Below, one piece after another: positions 36,143 through 44,631 of a stretch of 64,000 nucleotides of DNA (positions are counted from its first letter, which is position 1; each line of letters opens with the position of its first letter). The DNA is from Aerophototrophica crusticola. GTDB lineage: Bacteria > Pseudomonadota > Alphaproteobacteria > Azospirillales > Azospirillaceae. Location: NCBI GenBank assembly GCA_001939945.1, contig MOEB01000009.1:1-64000 (forward strand), written 5' to 3'. A program made the translations under genes and the position numbers. The notes beneath the pieces were generated by a model. The model was not told where the DNA came from, made no database searches, and saw nothing but the letters and a program-made list of their open reading frames with translations.

Positions 36143-36794
36143 GGGATACCTCAGGGCTGGGAAGGCGCCACACTAGCGCCGCCTTCCAGAATCCGGCAAG
36201 GCTGTTAAGGTAGGTTTTCTTGCCGAACCCGGCCTGTCACCACCGCGCTTCCCGCGGCGCAATATCGATTTGTCAGTGCCCGGCCGGTGGACGCCGCCAG
36301 GGCAGGCCGTCCAGACCCAACTACCGGCGTATGCAGCTTGCCCAGCCATCAGGCGGTTAAGTGCCTGTTTTTGCACCCGTGCCACCAAAATAGGCGCACG
36401 TGCACGAAGCAGTTGCCCCCGAAAGCCTTATGGGGCCTAAGGATTTGGCTTGGCACACAACTTGCGAAGTACGCTGCACATGCGAACGAACGCTGCGGAG
36501 CCGGTCGGGCAATGGGTCGGACCCGCTTCCCGGAACCATCCGGGGCCGCGGCGCTGGCGGGGAGCCAATGAATGGCAGCAAAGACGGTCATGGTCGTGAT
36601 CCGGCGGGTGGTGCGGACCATGGAGGTCCCAGGCCGGCCGGGCCGCGGCGCGACCCAGGCGCTGGGCGTGGCGGGCCGGGGCGGCAAGGCTTCGGCGTCA
36701 AAAGGTGGGAAGCCGAAGGGGGATTTCGGCTTCGTCCCGGCCCGGGTGGCCTGGGCCGGGCCCTTCCGGTAATCAGAAACGGCGAAGGAGGATG
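36143..36794. other. Gene-poor stretch of 652 bp
   Basis: Between the recombinase-like gene and ridA. It contains an AT-richer patch (36200-36480) with a sigma-54-type promoter at 36450-36465. Downstream of the promoter is a leader of about 320 bp before ridA; a 66-codon basic ORF at 36572-36772 is open but not convincing. No RNA gene is recognised. Confidence 0.6.
36450..36465 (+). promoter_or_regulatory. Sigma-54 (RpoN) -24/-12 promoter upstream of ridA
   Basis: TTGGCACACAACTTGC has GG and GC exactly 10 bp apart, matching the TGGCAC-N5-TTGC consensus almost fully. Transcription would start near 36477 and read into ridA at 36795. Nothing on the plus strand lies between that could be its target except a doubtful small ORF. 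RpoN control usually signals nitrogen regulation, which fits an amine-oxidising module. Confidence 0.65.
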
Positions 36795-37292
36795 ATGGTG
36801 AAGATGCGACGCCTTGCGGCGGGCCTGTTGCTGGCGGCGGTGCCCGCCCTGGCCCACGCGGACGCGATCAAGCGGGTCGATGTCCCCAATTTCCCGATCT
36901 CGGCGGCGGTGATCGTCCCCGGCGGGTCGGACCTGGTCTTCCTCAGCGGGCAGGTGCCCTCGGTCAAGGACCCCAACGCGCCGAAGGGCAGCATCGAGGC
37001 CTTTGGCGACACCGAGGCCCAGTCCATGGACGTGTTCGGCAAGATCGAGGCCACGCTGAAGGCCCAGGGCCTGGGCATGGGCGACGTGGTGCTGATGCAT
37101 GTCTACCTGGTGGGTGACCCCGGCAAGGGCGGCACCATGGATTTCGGCGGCATGATGAACGCCTACCGCCGCTTCTTCGGCACGGCGGAACAGCCCAACA
37201 AGCCCGCCCGCTCCACCGTCCAGGTCGCGGGCCTGGCCGCCCCCGGCATGCTGGTGGAGATCGAGGTGGTCGCGGCCAAGCCGCGCCAGTGA
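36795..37292 (+). CDS. Exported RidA (YjgF/UK114) family protein
   Basis: A 165-residue protein with a signal peptide (LAAGLLLAAVPALAHA) and a RidA domain from about residue 25. Key residues for imine/enamine hydrolysis are present: the active-site Arg in PARSTVQVAGL and the Glu in LVEIEVVA. FLSGQVP and MGDVVLMHVYL are other family segments. Most RidA proteins are cytoplasmic; this one is predicted periplasmic. Just upstream of a TonB receptor, amine oxidase and cytochrome c on the same strand, where it could hydrolyse the imine product. Start 36795 chosen for spacing from AAGGAGG; 36792 and 36804 are alternatives. Confidence 0.85.
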   Translation: MVKMRRLAAGLLLAAVPALAHADAIKRVDVPNFPISAAVIVPGGSDLVFLSGQVPSVKDPNAPKGSIEAFGDTEAQSMDVFGKIEATLKAQGLGMGDVVLMHVYLVGDPGKGGTMDFGGMMNAYRRFFGTAEQPNKPARSTVQVAGLAAPGMLVEIEVVAAKPRQ

Positions 37293-37358
37293 CGGGCTGA
37301 GGGACCAGGGAAGCCCGCGCAGGAGACGCGCGGGAACGGAGCAGTGAGGAGAGGGCCA

Positions 37359-37433
37359 GGCGAAGCGCAGGAGGACCGGGACGGTCGGGAAAGCTCCCGT
37401 CGGGTAGGCCGCCACAGGTCCCCGCGCTTCGCC
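37359..37433. repeat. Inverted repeat between ridA and the TonB receptor
   Basis: GGCGAAGCGC...GGACC (37359-37377) pairs with GGTCCCCGCGCTTCGCC (37417-37433), enclosing a second small palindrome around GGTCGGGAAAGCTCCCGTC. A long hairpin is possible. It could attenuate or separate ridA from the receptor, or be another interspersed repeat. Confidence 0.45.
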
Positions 37434-37511
37434 CAACAAACAAGAAACCAGGGATGGACGGCAGTCCGAGGAGTCGCGCCCCAACTACAATCGTGAACAG
37501 GGGACGACATA

Positions 37512-39959
37512 ATGAAAAAGTCTGGGACGCTTCATGACACCCAAGTGACCATCCGCCGGGCCATGGCGCTGGGCCTGCTCTGCACCACCGCGCTGGGCGC
37601 GGCCGGCACGGCGTCGGCGCAGGAGGCGCTGGACGAGATCATCGTGACCGGCACCCGCGTGGCGAACCGCACCGCCACGGAATCCTTGGCCCCCATCGAC
37701 GTGCTGGGCGGCGAGGACTTGGCCCGCCAGGCCTTCACGGACACCAACGACGTGCTGCGCACGCTGGTGCCCTCCTTCAACGTGAGCCGCAACGGCATCT
37801 CCGACGGCTCCACCTTCGTCCGGCCGCCCACCCTGCGCGGCCTGCCCCCCGACCAGACGCTGGTGCTGGTGAACGGCAAGCGGCGCCACCGCTCCGCCCT
37901 GGTGCAGCTCAGCGGCGGCGCCCTGGCGGCCGGCGCCCAGGCCCCGGACCTGGCGCAGATCCCGGCCATCGCCATCAAACAGGTGGAGGTGCTGCGCGAC
38001 GGCGCCTCGGCCCAGTACGGGTCCGACGCCATCGCCGGCGTGATCAACTTCCAGCTCAAGGACGCGGCGGAGGGCGGGTCCGCCAGCATCCAGTACGGCT
38101 CCACCTATGAGGGTGACGGCGACAACGTGAAGGCGGAGGCCAACATCGGCCTACCCTTGGGCGACACCGGCTTCTTCAACATCTCCGCGGAGGCGACGGA
38201 CAGCGACCCCACCAACCGCGGCGTGCAGGACCCGCGGGCCCCAGCGTCCCTGACCAAGCTGGCCATGAACTGGGGCGACCCGGATGCCAAGGCGGCGCGG
38301 GTCTTCGTGAACTCCGGCATCGACCTGACGGAGACCACCTCCATCTTCCTGTACGGCAACTACGGCGCCAGCGAGTCCGACGGCAGCTTCTATTACCGGC
38401 CGCCCACCCTGGAACACGCGGTGAACGGCCCCACCCTGCCGGTCGCGGGCGACCCGAACGGCTTCCGCTTCGTGGAGTTCTTCCCGGGCGGCTTCACCCC
38501 CCGCTTCTACGGCGACGTGAAGGACGCCAGCCTGACCGGCGGCTTCCGCCAAGAACTGTCCATGGGGCTGACCTACAGCCTCAGCGCCTCCTTCGGGCGC
38601 AGCCAGATCGACTATGAGCTGAAGAACACGGTCAACCCGTCCCTCGGCCCCGCCTCCCCCACCGAGTTCTATGTGGGCCGGCTGGTGGAGGAGGACACCG
38701 GCCTGAACGCCGACTTCACCTATCCCATCGAGGTCGGGCTGGCCAGCCCGCTGAACCTGGCCTTCGGCGCGGAGTGGCGGCAGGAGCTGTACGAGATCGG
38801 CCCGGGCGAGCCGGACAGCTACCGCGTCGGCCCCTATGCCACCTTCACCGACTTCCGCACCGGCCTGCCGGCGGCCCTGCCCATCGGCTCCAACGGCTAT
38901 CCCGGCTTCCGGCCGGAGGATTCCGGGGAGTTCACCCGCGACAACTACGCCGTCTATGTGGACACGGAGACGGACCTGACGGAGGCGCTGACCCTGGGCG
39001 TCGCCGCCCGGTATGAGGATTTCGAGGCCTTCGGCGACACCTTCAACTGGAAGGTCAGCGGCCGGTACGAGCTGACGGACTTCCTGGCCGTCCGGTCCAG
39101 CGTCAACACCGGCTTCCGGGCGCCCACGCCCGGCCAGTCGCAGACATCCTCCATCCAGACCTTCTTCCCGGCCGGCAGCTCCGACCCGGTGGCCCGCGGC
39201 ACCTACCCGGCCACCAACGTCGTGGCCCGCTATTTCGGGGCCCAGGCCCTGTCGCCGGAGGAAAGCTTCAACATCGCCGGCGGCGCGGTGCTGGACCTGC
39301 CGGGCGGCATCACCGCCACCCTCGACTACTACAACATCAAGGTGGAGGACCGCATCGCCCTGTCCGGCGACTTCACCCCCACCGCGGCGGACCGGGCGGC
39401 CCTGGCGGCCCTGGGCGTGCCGGGGGCCAACACGCTGGGGGCGGTGAACTACTTCACCAACGCCTTCGACACCCGCACCCAGGGCGTGGATCTGGTGGTG
39501 CGTGGCAGCGTGGACATCGGCGACGGCGAGTTGGACCTGACCGCCGCCGGCAACTACAACCGCACCAAGGTCACCAAGCGCGACACCAGCGTCATCGACG
39601 ACACGCGCAAGGCCGACCTGGAGAAGCAGTTGCCCAAGTGGCGCGGCAACTTCACCGGCGTCTACACGCTGGACGCCATCTCCGTCCTGGCGCGGGCCAG
39701 CTACTACGGCAAGTTCACGGACACGGCCAACTACGCCAAGACCTTCGGGGCCGAGTGGCTGGTGGACCTGGAGGCGACCTATACCATCGCCGAGGCCTAC
39801 AGCATCTCCGTCGGCGTGCAGAACCTGTTCGACAACTACCCGGACAAGGTGGATGCCCTGCCCGGCGGCGGCTACGCCGTGGGCCAGGTTTATCCCGACA
39901 CCTCGCCGCTCGGTTACAATGGCGGGATGTATTACATCCGACTTGGCGTGACCTTCTGA
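37512..39959 (+). CDS. TonB-dependent receptor of the amine-oxidation cluster
   Basis: An 815-residue outer-membrane receptor. Signal peptide ending ASAQ at about residue 36, TonB box ALDEIIVTGTRV, plug with VLRTLVPSFNVSR, LRGLPPDQTLVLVNGKRRH, IKQVEVLRDGASAQYGSDAI and AGVINFQLK, and a barrel ending YYIRLGVTF with the normal terminal Phe. GGGGACGAC precedes the ATG. It lies between ridA and the amine oxidase and probably imports the amine substrate; ligand not predictable. Confidence 0.92.
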   Translation: MKKSGTLHDTQVTIRRAMALGLLCTTALGAAGTASAQEALDEIIVTGTRVANRTATESLAPIDVLGGEDLARQAFTDTNDVLRTLVPSFNVSRNGISDGSTFVRPPTLRGLPPDQTLVLVNGKRRHRSALVQLSGGALAAGAQAPDLAQIPAIAIKQVEVLRDGASAQYGSDAIAGVINFQLKDAAEGGSASIQYGSTYEGDGDNVKAEANIGLPLGDTGFFNISAEATDSDPTNRGVQDPRAPASLTKLAMNWGDPDAKAARVFVNSGIDLTETTSIFLYGNYGASESDGSFYYRPPTLEHAVNGPTLPVAGDPNGFRFVEFFPGGFTPRFYGDVKDASLTGGFRQELSMGLTYSLSASFGRSQIDYELKNTVNPSLGPASPTEFYVGRLVEEDTGLNADFTYPIEVGLASPLNLAFGAEWRQELYEIGPGEPDSYRVGPYATFTDFRTGLPAALPIGSNGYPGFRPEDSGEFTRDNYAVYVDTETDLTEALTLGVAARYEDFEAFGDTFNWKVSGRYELTDFLAVRSSVNTGFRAPTPGQSQTSSIQTFFPAGSSDPVARGTYPATNVVARYFGAQALSPEESFNIAGGAVLDLPGGITATLDYYNIKVEDRIALSGDFTPTAADRAALAALGVPGANTLGAVNYFTNAFDTRTQGVDLVVRGSVDIGDGELDLTAAGNYNRTKVTKRDTSVIDDTRKADLEKQLPKWRGNFTGVYTLDAISVLARASYYGKFTDTANYAKTFGAEWLVDLEATYTIAEAYSISVGVQNLFDNYPDKVDALPGGGYAVGQVYPDTSPLGYNGGMYYIRLGVTF

Positions 39960-40039
39960 GGCTGACCCCGACCGGCCGGGGCGCCCCGCCCCGGCCGGCT
40001 GCCTGCTTCGCGCACGTGCCGGAAACGAGGTCGATAGTG

Positions 40040-41635
40040 ATGGTCGAGGACGCTTCGAGATACAGCCGCCGTCGGCTGCTTTCCATGATCGGCGCCACGG
40101 CGGGCGCCTCCGTCATGTACCAGGCGGCATCCAGCCTGGGCTTCGCCGCCGAATCCCCCTACAGGGGCCCCGTGAAGCTGGAGGGCTCGCCCAAGGGCGC
40201 CTCCGTCCTGATCCTGGGCGCCGGCGTGGCCGGGCTGGCCGCGGCGCTGGAGCTGACGAAGGCCGGCTACAAGGTCCAGGTGCTGGAATACCGGGAAAAG
40301 CCCGGCGGCCGGTCCTGGACCCTGCGCGGCGGCGACCGCTATGCCGAGCTGGGCGGCGCCACCCAGGAGGTGGGGTTCGACCAGGGCCAGTACCTGAACC
40401 CCGGCCCCTGGCGCATCCCCTACCACCACCATGCGGTGCTGGACTATTGCCACCGGCTGGGCGTGGCGCTGGAGCCCTTCACCCAGGTCAACTACAACGC
40501 CCTTGTCCACGCGCGGGACGCGTTCGGCGGCAAGCCCCAGCGCTACCGCACCGTGGCCGCCGACTTCCAGGGGCAGGTGGCGGAGCTGCTGGCCAAGGTG
40601 ACCAACAAGGGCGCCCTGGACGGCGCCGTCACCAAGGAGGACCAGGAGATCCTGCTGGAGGCCCTGCGGGAGTGGGGCGCTCTGGAGAAGGACCTGTCCT
40701 TCCGCCCGGGGGAGGCGTGCAGCCAACGCCGCGGCTATGTGAAGGACCCCGGCGGCGGCCTGTCCGGCGTGCCGGAGCATTCCAAGCCCGTGGCCCTGGG
40801 CGATTTGCTGAAGTCCGGCCTGTGGCGCAGCATCGGCATCGGCGCCGGCTATGAGTTCCAGACCACCCTGTTCCAGCCGGTGGGCGGCATGGACCAGATC
40901 CCCCGCGCCATGGCGAAGGCCCTGGGCGAGGGGGTCATCACCTACAACGCCAAGGTCACCGCCATCCGCCAGACCGGCGGCGGCGTCACCGTCACCTGGG
41001 CCGACGGGGCCAAGCCCGGCACCACCCGCACGGCCAGCGCCGACTGGTGCCTGTGCACCATCCCCCTGTCCGTGCTGAGCCAGATCGACAAGGACGTCAG
41101 CCCGGCCATGGACGCGGCCATCAACGCCGTGCCCTACCACGCCTCGGTCAAGGTGGGCCTGCAGTTCAAGCGCCGCTTCTGGGAGCAGGACGAGGGCATC
41201 TATGGCGGCATCAGCTACACCGACCTGCCCATCACCCTGATCAGCTACCCGGCCTTCGGCTATGGCAGCCCGGGCAAGGGCGTGCTGCTGGGCGCCTATA
41301 GCTGGGGCCCCTACGCCTATGAGTTCACGGCCCTGCCGCCGGAGGAGCGGGTGCGGCGCGCCGTGGAGTTCGGGGCGGAGATCCACCCCCAGTACAAGGC
41401 GGAGTTCGAGACGGGCGTGGCCGTGGGCTGGCACCGGGTGCCCTGGACCCTGGGCTGCTTCGGCGCCTGGACGGAGGAGTCGCGGGCCGAGCACTACAAG
41501 AACCTGTGCGCCATCGACGGGCGCCTGCTGCTGGCGGGGGAGCATGCCTCCTACCTGCCGGCCTGGCAGGAGGGCGCCATCCTGTCCGCCCTGGACGCCG
41601 TCACCCGCCTGCACCAGCGGGTCGTGTCCCTGTAG
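40040..41635 (+). CDS. Tat-exported flavin amine oxidase/dehydrogenase
   Basis: A 531-residue FAD enzyme of the monoamine/L-amino-acid oxidase family. The N-terminus has a twin-arginine motif (SRRRLLSM) and hydrophobic stretch. The dinucleotide-binding motif is VLILGAGVAGLAAALELTKAG, with PGGRSWTLRGG and YAELGGATQEV next; the C-terminal FAD contact is RLLLAGEHASYLPAWQEGAI. It should deaminate an amine or amino acid to an imine in the periplasm. The next gene, 11 bp on, is a small c-type cytochrome, an arrangement that suggests the enzyme is a dehydrogenase using cytochrome c rather than oxygen. GTG at 40037 is an alternative start. Confidence 0.9.
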   Translation: MVEDASRYSRRRLLSMIGATAGASVMYQAASSLGFAAESPYRGPVKLEGSPKGASVLILGAGVAGLAAALELTKAGYKVQVLEYREKPGGRSWTLRGGDRYAELGGATQEVGFDQGQYLNPGPWRIPYHHHAVLDYCHRLGVALEPFTQVNYNALVHARDAFGGKPQRYRTVAADFQGQVAELLAKVTNKGALDGAVTKEDQEILLEALREWGALEKDLSFRPGEACSQRRGYVKDPGGGLSGVPEHSKPVALGDLLKSGLWRSIGIGAGYEFQTTLFQPVGGMDQIPRAMAKALGEGVITYNAKVTAIRQTGGGVTVTWADGAKPGTTRTASADWCLCTIPLSVLSQIDKDVSPAMDAAINAVPYHASVKVGLQFKRRFWEQDEGIYGGISYTDLPITLISYPAFGYGSPGKGVLLGAYSWGPYAYEFTALPPEERVRRAVEFGAEIHPQYKAEFETGVAVGWHRVPWTLGCFGAWTEESRAEHYKNLCAIDGRLLLAGEHASYLPAWQEGAILSALDAVTRLHQRVVSL

Positions 41636-41646
41636 GGAGAAAAGCC

Positions 41647-42057
41647 ATGAGACTGAGCATCACACTGGCACTCGCCGGTGCCCTGCTGGCCGTCGGCACC
41701 GCCGGGGCCAACGACACCAAGTCCGGCGGCAGCTTCGCCAGCCCCAACCGCTTCGTCCAGGACGACGGGGAGGCGCTGTACAAGTCCATCTGCCAGGGCT
41801 GCCACATGCCCGACGGCAAGGGGGCCCAGGGGGCCGGCGCCTATCCCGCCCTGGCCACCAACCCGAACCTGGAGGCGGGCGCCTATCCGGTGACGCTGGT
41901 CGTGAACGGCAACCGGGCCATGCCGGGCTTCGGCGGCGTGCTGGACGACGCCCAGGTGGCCGCCGTGGTCAACTATGTCCGCACCCATTTCGGCAACAGC
42001 TACGAAGACCCGGTGCAGCCGGCCGAGGTCCATGATGCCCGGCCTGCCAAGCACTGA
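41647..42057 (+). CDS. Periplasmic c-type cytochrome, partner of the amine oxidase
   Basis: A 136-residue exported monohaem cytochrome c. Signal peptide to about residue 21; haem motif CQGCH at 49-53; axial Met92 in RAMPGFGG; and the closing helix VAAVVNYVRTHFG. A strong AGGGAGA ribosome site precedes the start, 11 bp after the amine oxidase. It likely accepts electrons from that enzyme and passes them to the respiratory chain. Confidence 0.92.
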   Translation: MRLSITLALAGALLAVGTAGANDTKSGGSFASPNRFVQDDGEALYKSICQGCHMPDGKGAQGAGAYPALATNPNLEAGAYPVTLVVNGNRAMPGFGGVLDDAQVAAVVNYVRTHFGNSYEDPVQPAEVHDARPAKH

Positions 42058-42598
42058 CCCCGGCAGCCTGCGCTTCCGCAAGGCCGTCGCCGGGGACGTG
42101 CCGGCCCTGCGGGACCTGATCGCCCTGTCGGCGCGGGGGTTGAGCGCCGGCCACTACACCCCGGCCCAGGTGGAAGGCGCCCTGGCCGGGGCCTTCGGCG
42201 TGGACACGGGCCTCATCCGCGACGGCACCTATTGGCTGGCGGAGCAGGGCGGCCGGTTCCTGGCCTGCGGCGGGTGGAGCCGGCAGCGCGCCCTTTATGG
42301 CAGCGACGCCCTGCATGGGGACGGGCCTGCCGGCTTCCGTGTCCCCGGCCAGGACCCGGCACTGGTCCGGGCCGTGTTCGTCCACCCCGACGCCGCCCGC
42401 CGCGGCATCGGCCGCTGCCTGGTGGGCATCGCCGAGCTGGAAGCCCGCGCCAACGGCTTCACCACCCTGGAGCTGATGGCCACCCTGCCCGGCGTCCCCC
42501 TCTACGTCGCCCTGGGCTACCACCCCCAGGGCGAGGCCACCCACCCCCTGCCCGACGGCAGCCCGCTGCCCCTGGTGCCGATGCGGAAGGCGTTCTGA
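42035..42598 (+). CDS. GNAT acetyltransferase
   Basis: A 187-residue protein whose start overlaps the cytochrome gene end by 23 bp, so probably in the same operon. It has LRFRKAVAGDVPALRDLI at the N-terminus, VRAVFVHPDAARRGIGRCLVGIAE as the acetyl-CoA motif and VPLYVALGYHPQGE near the end. The open frame extends further up without homology. It may acetylate an amine or amino acid connected with the cluster; substrate unknown. Confidence 0.85.
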   Translation: MPGLPSTDPGSLRFRKAVAGDVPALRDLIALSARGLSAGHYTPAQVEGALAGAFGVDTGLIRDGTYWLAEQGGRFLACGGWSRQRALYGSDALHGDGPAGFRVPGQDPALVRAVFVHPDAARRGIGRCLVGIAELEARANGFTTLELMATLPGVPLYVALGYHPQGEATHPLPDGSPLPLVPMRKAF

Positions 42599-42609
42599 GG
42601 GTTGCCCCC

Positions 42610-44394
42610 CTACTCCGCCGCCCGCACCCCCGTTCCGCGCAGCGCGTCGGCCAAAGCCGCGGCGTCGTTGCCGACGATGATGTCCAGCCCGCCGGGCCGG
42701 GACACCACCCCGCGCACGCCGGCCTTGCGCAGGGCCGCCGGGTCGGCCTTGCCCGCGTCGGCCAGGACCACCCGCAGCCGGGTGACCGCGAAGGCCGCCA
42801 GGGACCGGATGTTGCCAGCCCCGCCCAACGCCTCTGCCAGGGGGCCGGGCTGCAACGCGGACGCGCCAGCCTTCGGGGATGCGGCAGCGGCGGAAGGGGC
42901 CGCCGGCGCGCTGCCGGGGCTGACCAGTTCCGGGTCGTTGGCCGCGGCGGCGGTCTGCAGATATTCCTGCATCTCCGTCTTCAGGTTTTCCGACAGGGTG
43001 CCGAACACGGCCTGGACGCTGTCACCCACCCTCAGCACGCCGGTGGCGCCCATGGCCCGCAGCCGCGCCTCGTCCACCCGCGGCGGCTCCGCCACCACGA
43101 TGCGCAGCCGGGTGATGCAGGCGTCCAGGTTGCGGATGTTGCCCCGCCCGCCGAAGGCCAGCACCAGGTCCCGGGCCCGGTCCGTGCCGGTGCCGGCGGC
43201 CCCCTCGGCCCCTTCCGCGCCCGGGGCCTCGCGGCCCGGCGTCTTCAGGTTCAGCCAGCGGATGGCCCCGCGGAAGACGGCGTAATAGACCACCGCCGTC
43301 ACCGGCCCCAACACCAGCACCAGCCACCATTTCTGGGAATAGGGGCTGAGCACGTTGAACAGCACGAAGTCGATGCCGCCCTGGGAGAAGGTGAACCCCA
43401 TGTGCGCCCCCAGCGCGTTCATCACGAACTGGCAGGCCGCCGCCAGCACGGCATGGAACAGGTAGAGGACGGGGGCGAGGAACAGGAAGGAGAACTCGAT
43501 GGGCTCGGTGATGCCCGTCAGGAAGCTGGTCAGGGCGGCGGAGATCATGATGCCGCCCACCCGGGCGCGGTTCTCCGGCCGGGCCGCGTGCCACATGGCG
43601 ATGGCCGCCGCGGGCAGGCCGAACATCTTGAACAGGAAGGCGCCGGCCAGGATGCCGGCCGTGGGGTCGCCGGCGAAGTAGCGGGCGATGTCGCCATGCA
43701 CCACCTGCCCGTCCGGGGCGGTGAAGCTGCCGATCTCGAAGAAGAAGGGCACGTTCCAGATGTGGTGCAGGCCGAAGGGGATCAGCAGCCGCTCCACGAA
43801 GCCATAGATGGACACCGCCGTGCGCGTGTCGCTGACCGCAGCCCAGTGGGAGAAGGCGTCGATCCCGCCCTGGATGGGCGGCCAGATGACCGACAGGGCC
43901 ACGCCCAGCAGGATGGCTGACAGCGCCGTGACGATGGGCACGAAGCGCTTGCCGGCAAAGAAGCCCAGGTAGGCGGGCAGGGCGATCTTGTAATACCGGT
44001 TGAACATGAAGGCTGCCAGCCCGCCCGCCAGGATGCCGCCGAAGACCCCCGTCTCCATGGACTTGATGCCCATGATGGTCTTGGGCTCCAGGCCCCAGAC
44101 CCCGGCCATGACGCCCAGGGTGGCCAGCATCACCAGGTAGCCGATGGTGGCGGCGATGGCGGACACGCCGTCGTTCCGGGTGAACCCCAGGGCCACGCCG
44201 ATGGCGAAGATCAGCGGCAGGTTGCCGAAGATCACGTCGCCCGCGCTCTTCATCATCAGCGACAGCAGTGCCGGCATCCAACTGAACTCGGCCGCGCCGA
44301 TGCCCAGCAGCAGGCCTGCCACCGGCAGCACGGCGACGGGGAGCATCAGCGACTTGCCGATGGTCTGGAGGAAGGCGAAGGGATTTAGCCGCAT
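42610..44394 (-). CDS. nagE: PTS permease EIIC with two EIIB domains, N-acetylglucosamine type
   Basis: A 594-residue phosphotransferase permease. The EIIC domain fills residues 1 to about 375 ([47 protein letters not shown]). The first EIIB domain has the phospho-accepting Cys426 in [11 protein letters not shown] second EIIB-like domain (about 515-590) reads [12 protein letters not shown], with Ala at the Cys position, so it cannot carry phosphate. EIIA, HPr and EI are supplied by the divergent gene. AGGAGG lies before the ATG at 44394. Sugar specificity (GlcNAc rather than glucose) is inferred from family resemblance. Confidence 0.9.
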   Translation of the reverse strand: MRLNPFAFLQTIGKSLMLPVAVLPVAGLLLGIGAAEFSWMPALLSLMMKSAGDVIFGNLPLIFAIGVALGFTRNDGVSAIAATIGYLVMLATLGVMAGVWGLEPKTIMGIKSMETGVFGGILAGGLAAFMFNRYYKIALPAYLGFFAGKRFVPIVTALSAILLGVALSVIWPPIQGGIDAFSHWAAVSDTRTAVSIYGFVERLLIPFGLHHIWNVPFFFEIGSFTAPDGQVVHGDIARYFAGDPTAGILAGAFLFKMFGLPAAAIAMWHAARPENRARVGGIMISAALTSFLTGITEPIEFSFLFLAPVLYLFHAVLAAACQFVMNALGAHMGFTFSQGGIDFVLFNVLSPYSQKWWLVLVLGPVTAVVYYAVFRGAIRWLNLKTPGREAPGAEGAEGAAGTGTDRARDLVLAFGGRGNIRNLDACITRLRIVVAEPPRVDEARLRAMGATGVLRVGDSVQAVFGTLSENLKTEMQEYLQTAAAANDPELVSPGSAPAAPSAAAASPKAGASALQPGPLAEALGGAGNIRSLAAFAVTRLRVVLADAGKADPAALRKAGVRGVVSRPGGLDIIVGNDAAALADALRGTGVRAAE

Positions 44395-44631
44395 GGTTGC
44401 CTCCTGCTGGGGCACCGTCCGGCCTCGCCGCGCCCTGTCCCTGGCGCGCGGCGGCGGGGCCGGGGCGGACACGGCGCCCCTTTGTGGTTTCTCCCCCGCC
44501 GGCAGCTTTTTGACCCGGTGTCAGGTTCCGGGGCGCCGGCTTGGGTGTTCCCCCACCAGCAAGAACATGGGCCGGCCCCGAAGGGTCCGGCGTCGACGCG
44601 CTGGAATAAAGACGCGAAGGGAGGATACGCC

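Noticed and set aside
33380-36208. A 942-codon plus-strand open frame opposite the pao and recombinase genes
   Set aside because: It is antisense to well-supported genes, has no recognisable domains and is of the composition expected from GC-rich codon shadows.
36572-36772. A 66-codon basic ORF downstream of the sigma-54 promoter
   Set aside because: Weak ribosome site, no family, composition like out-of-frame sequence. Kept only as a note in the gene-poor stretch.
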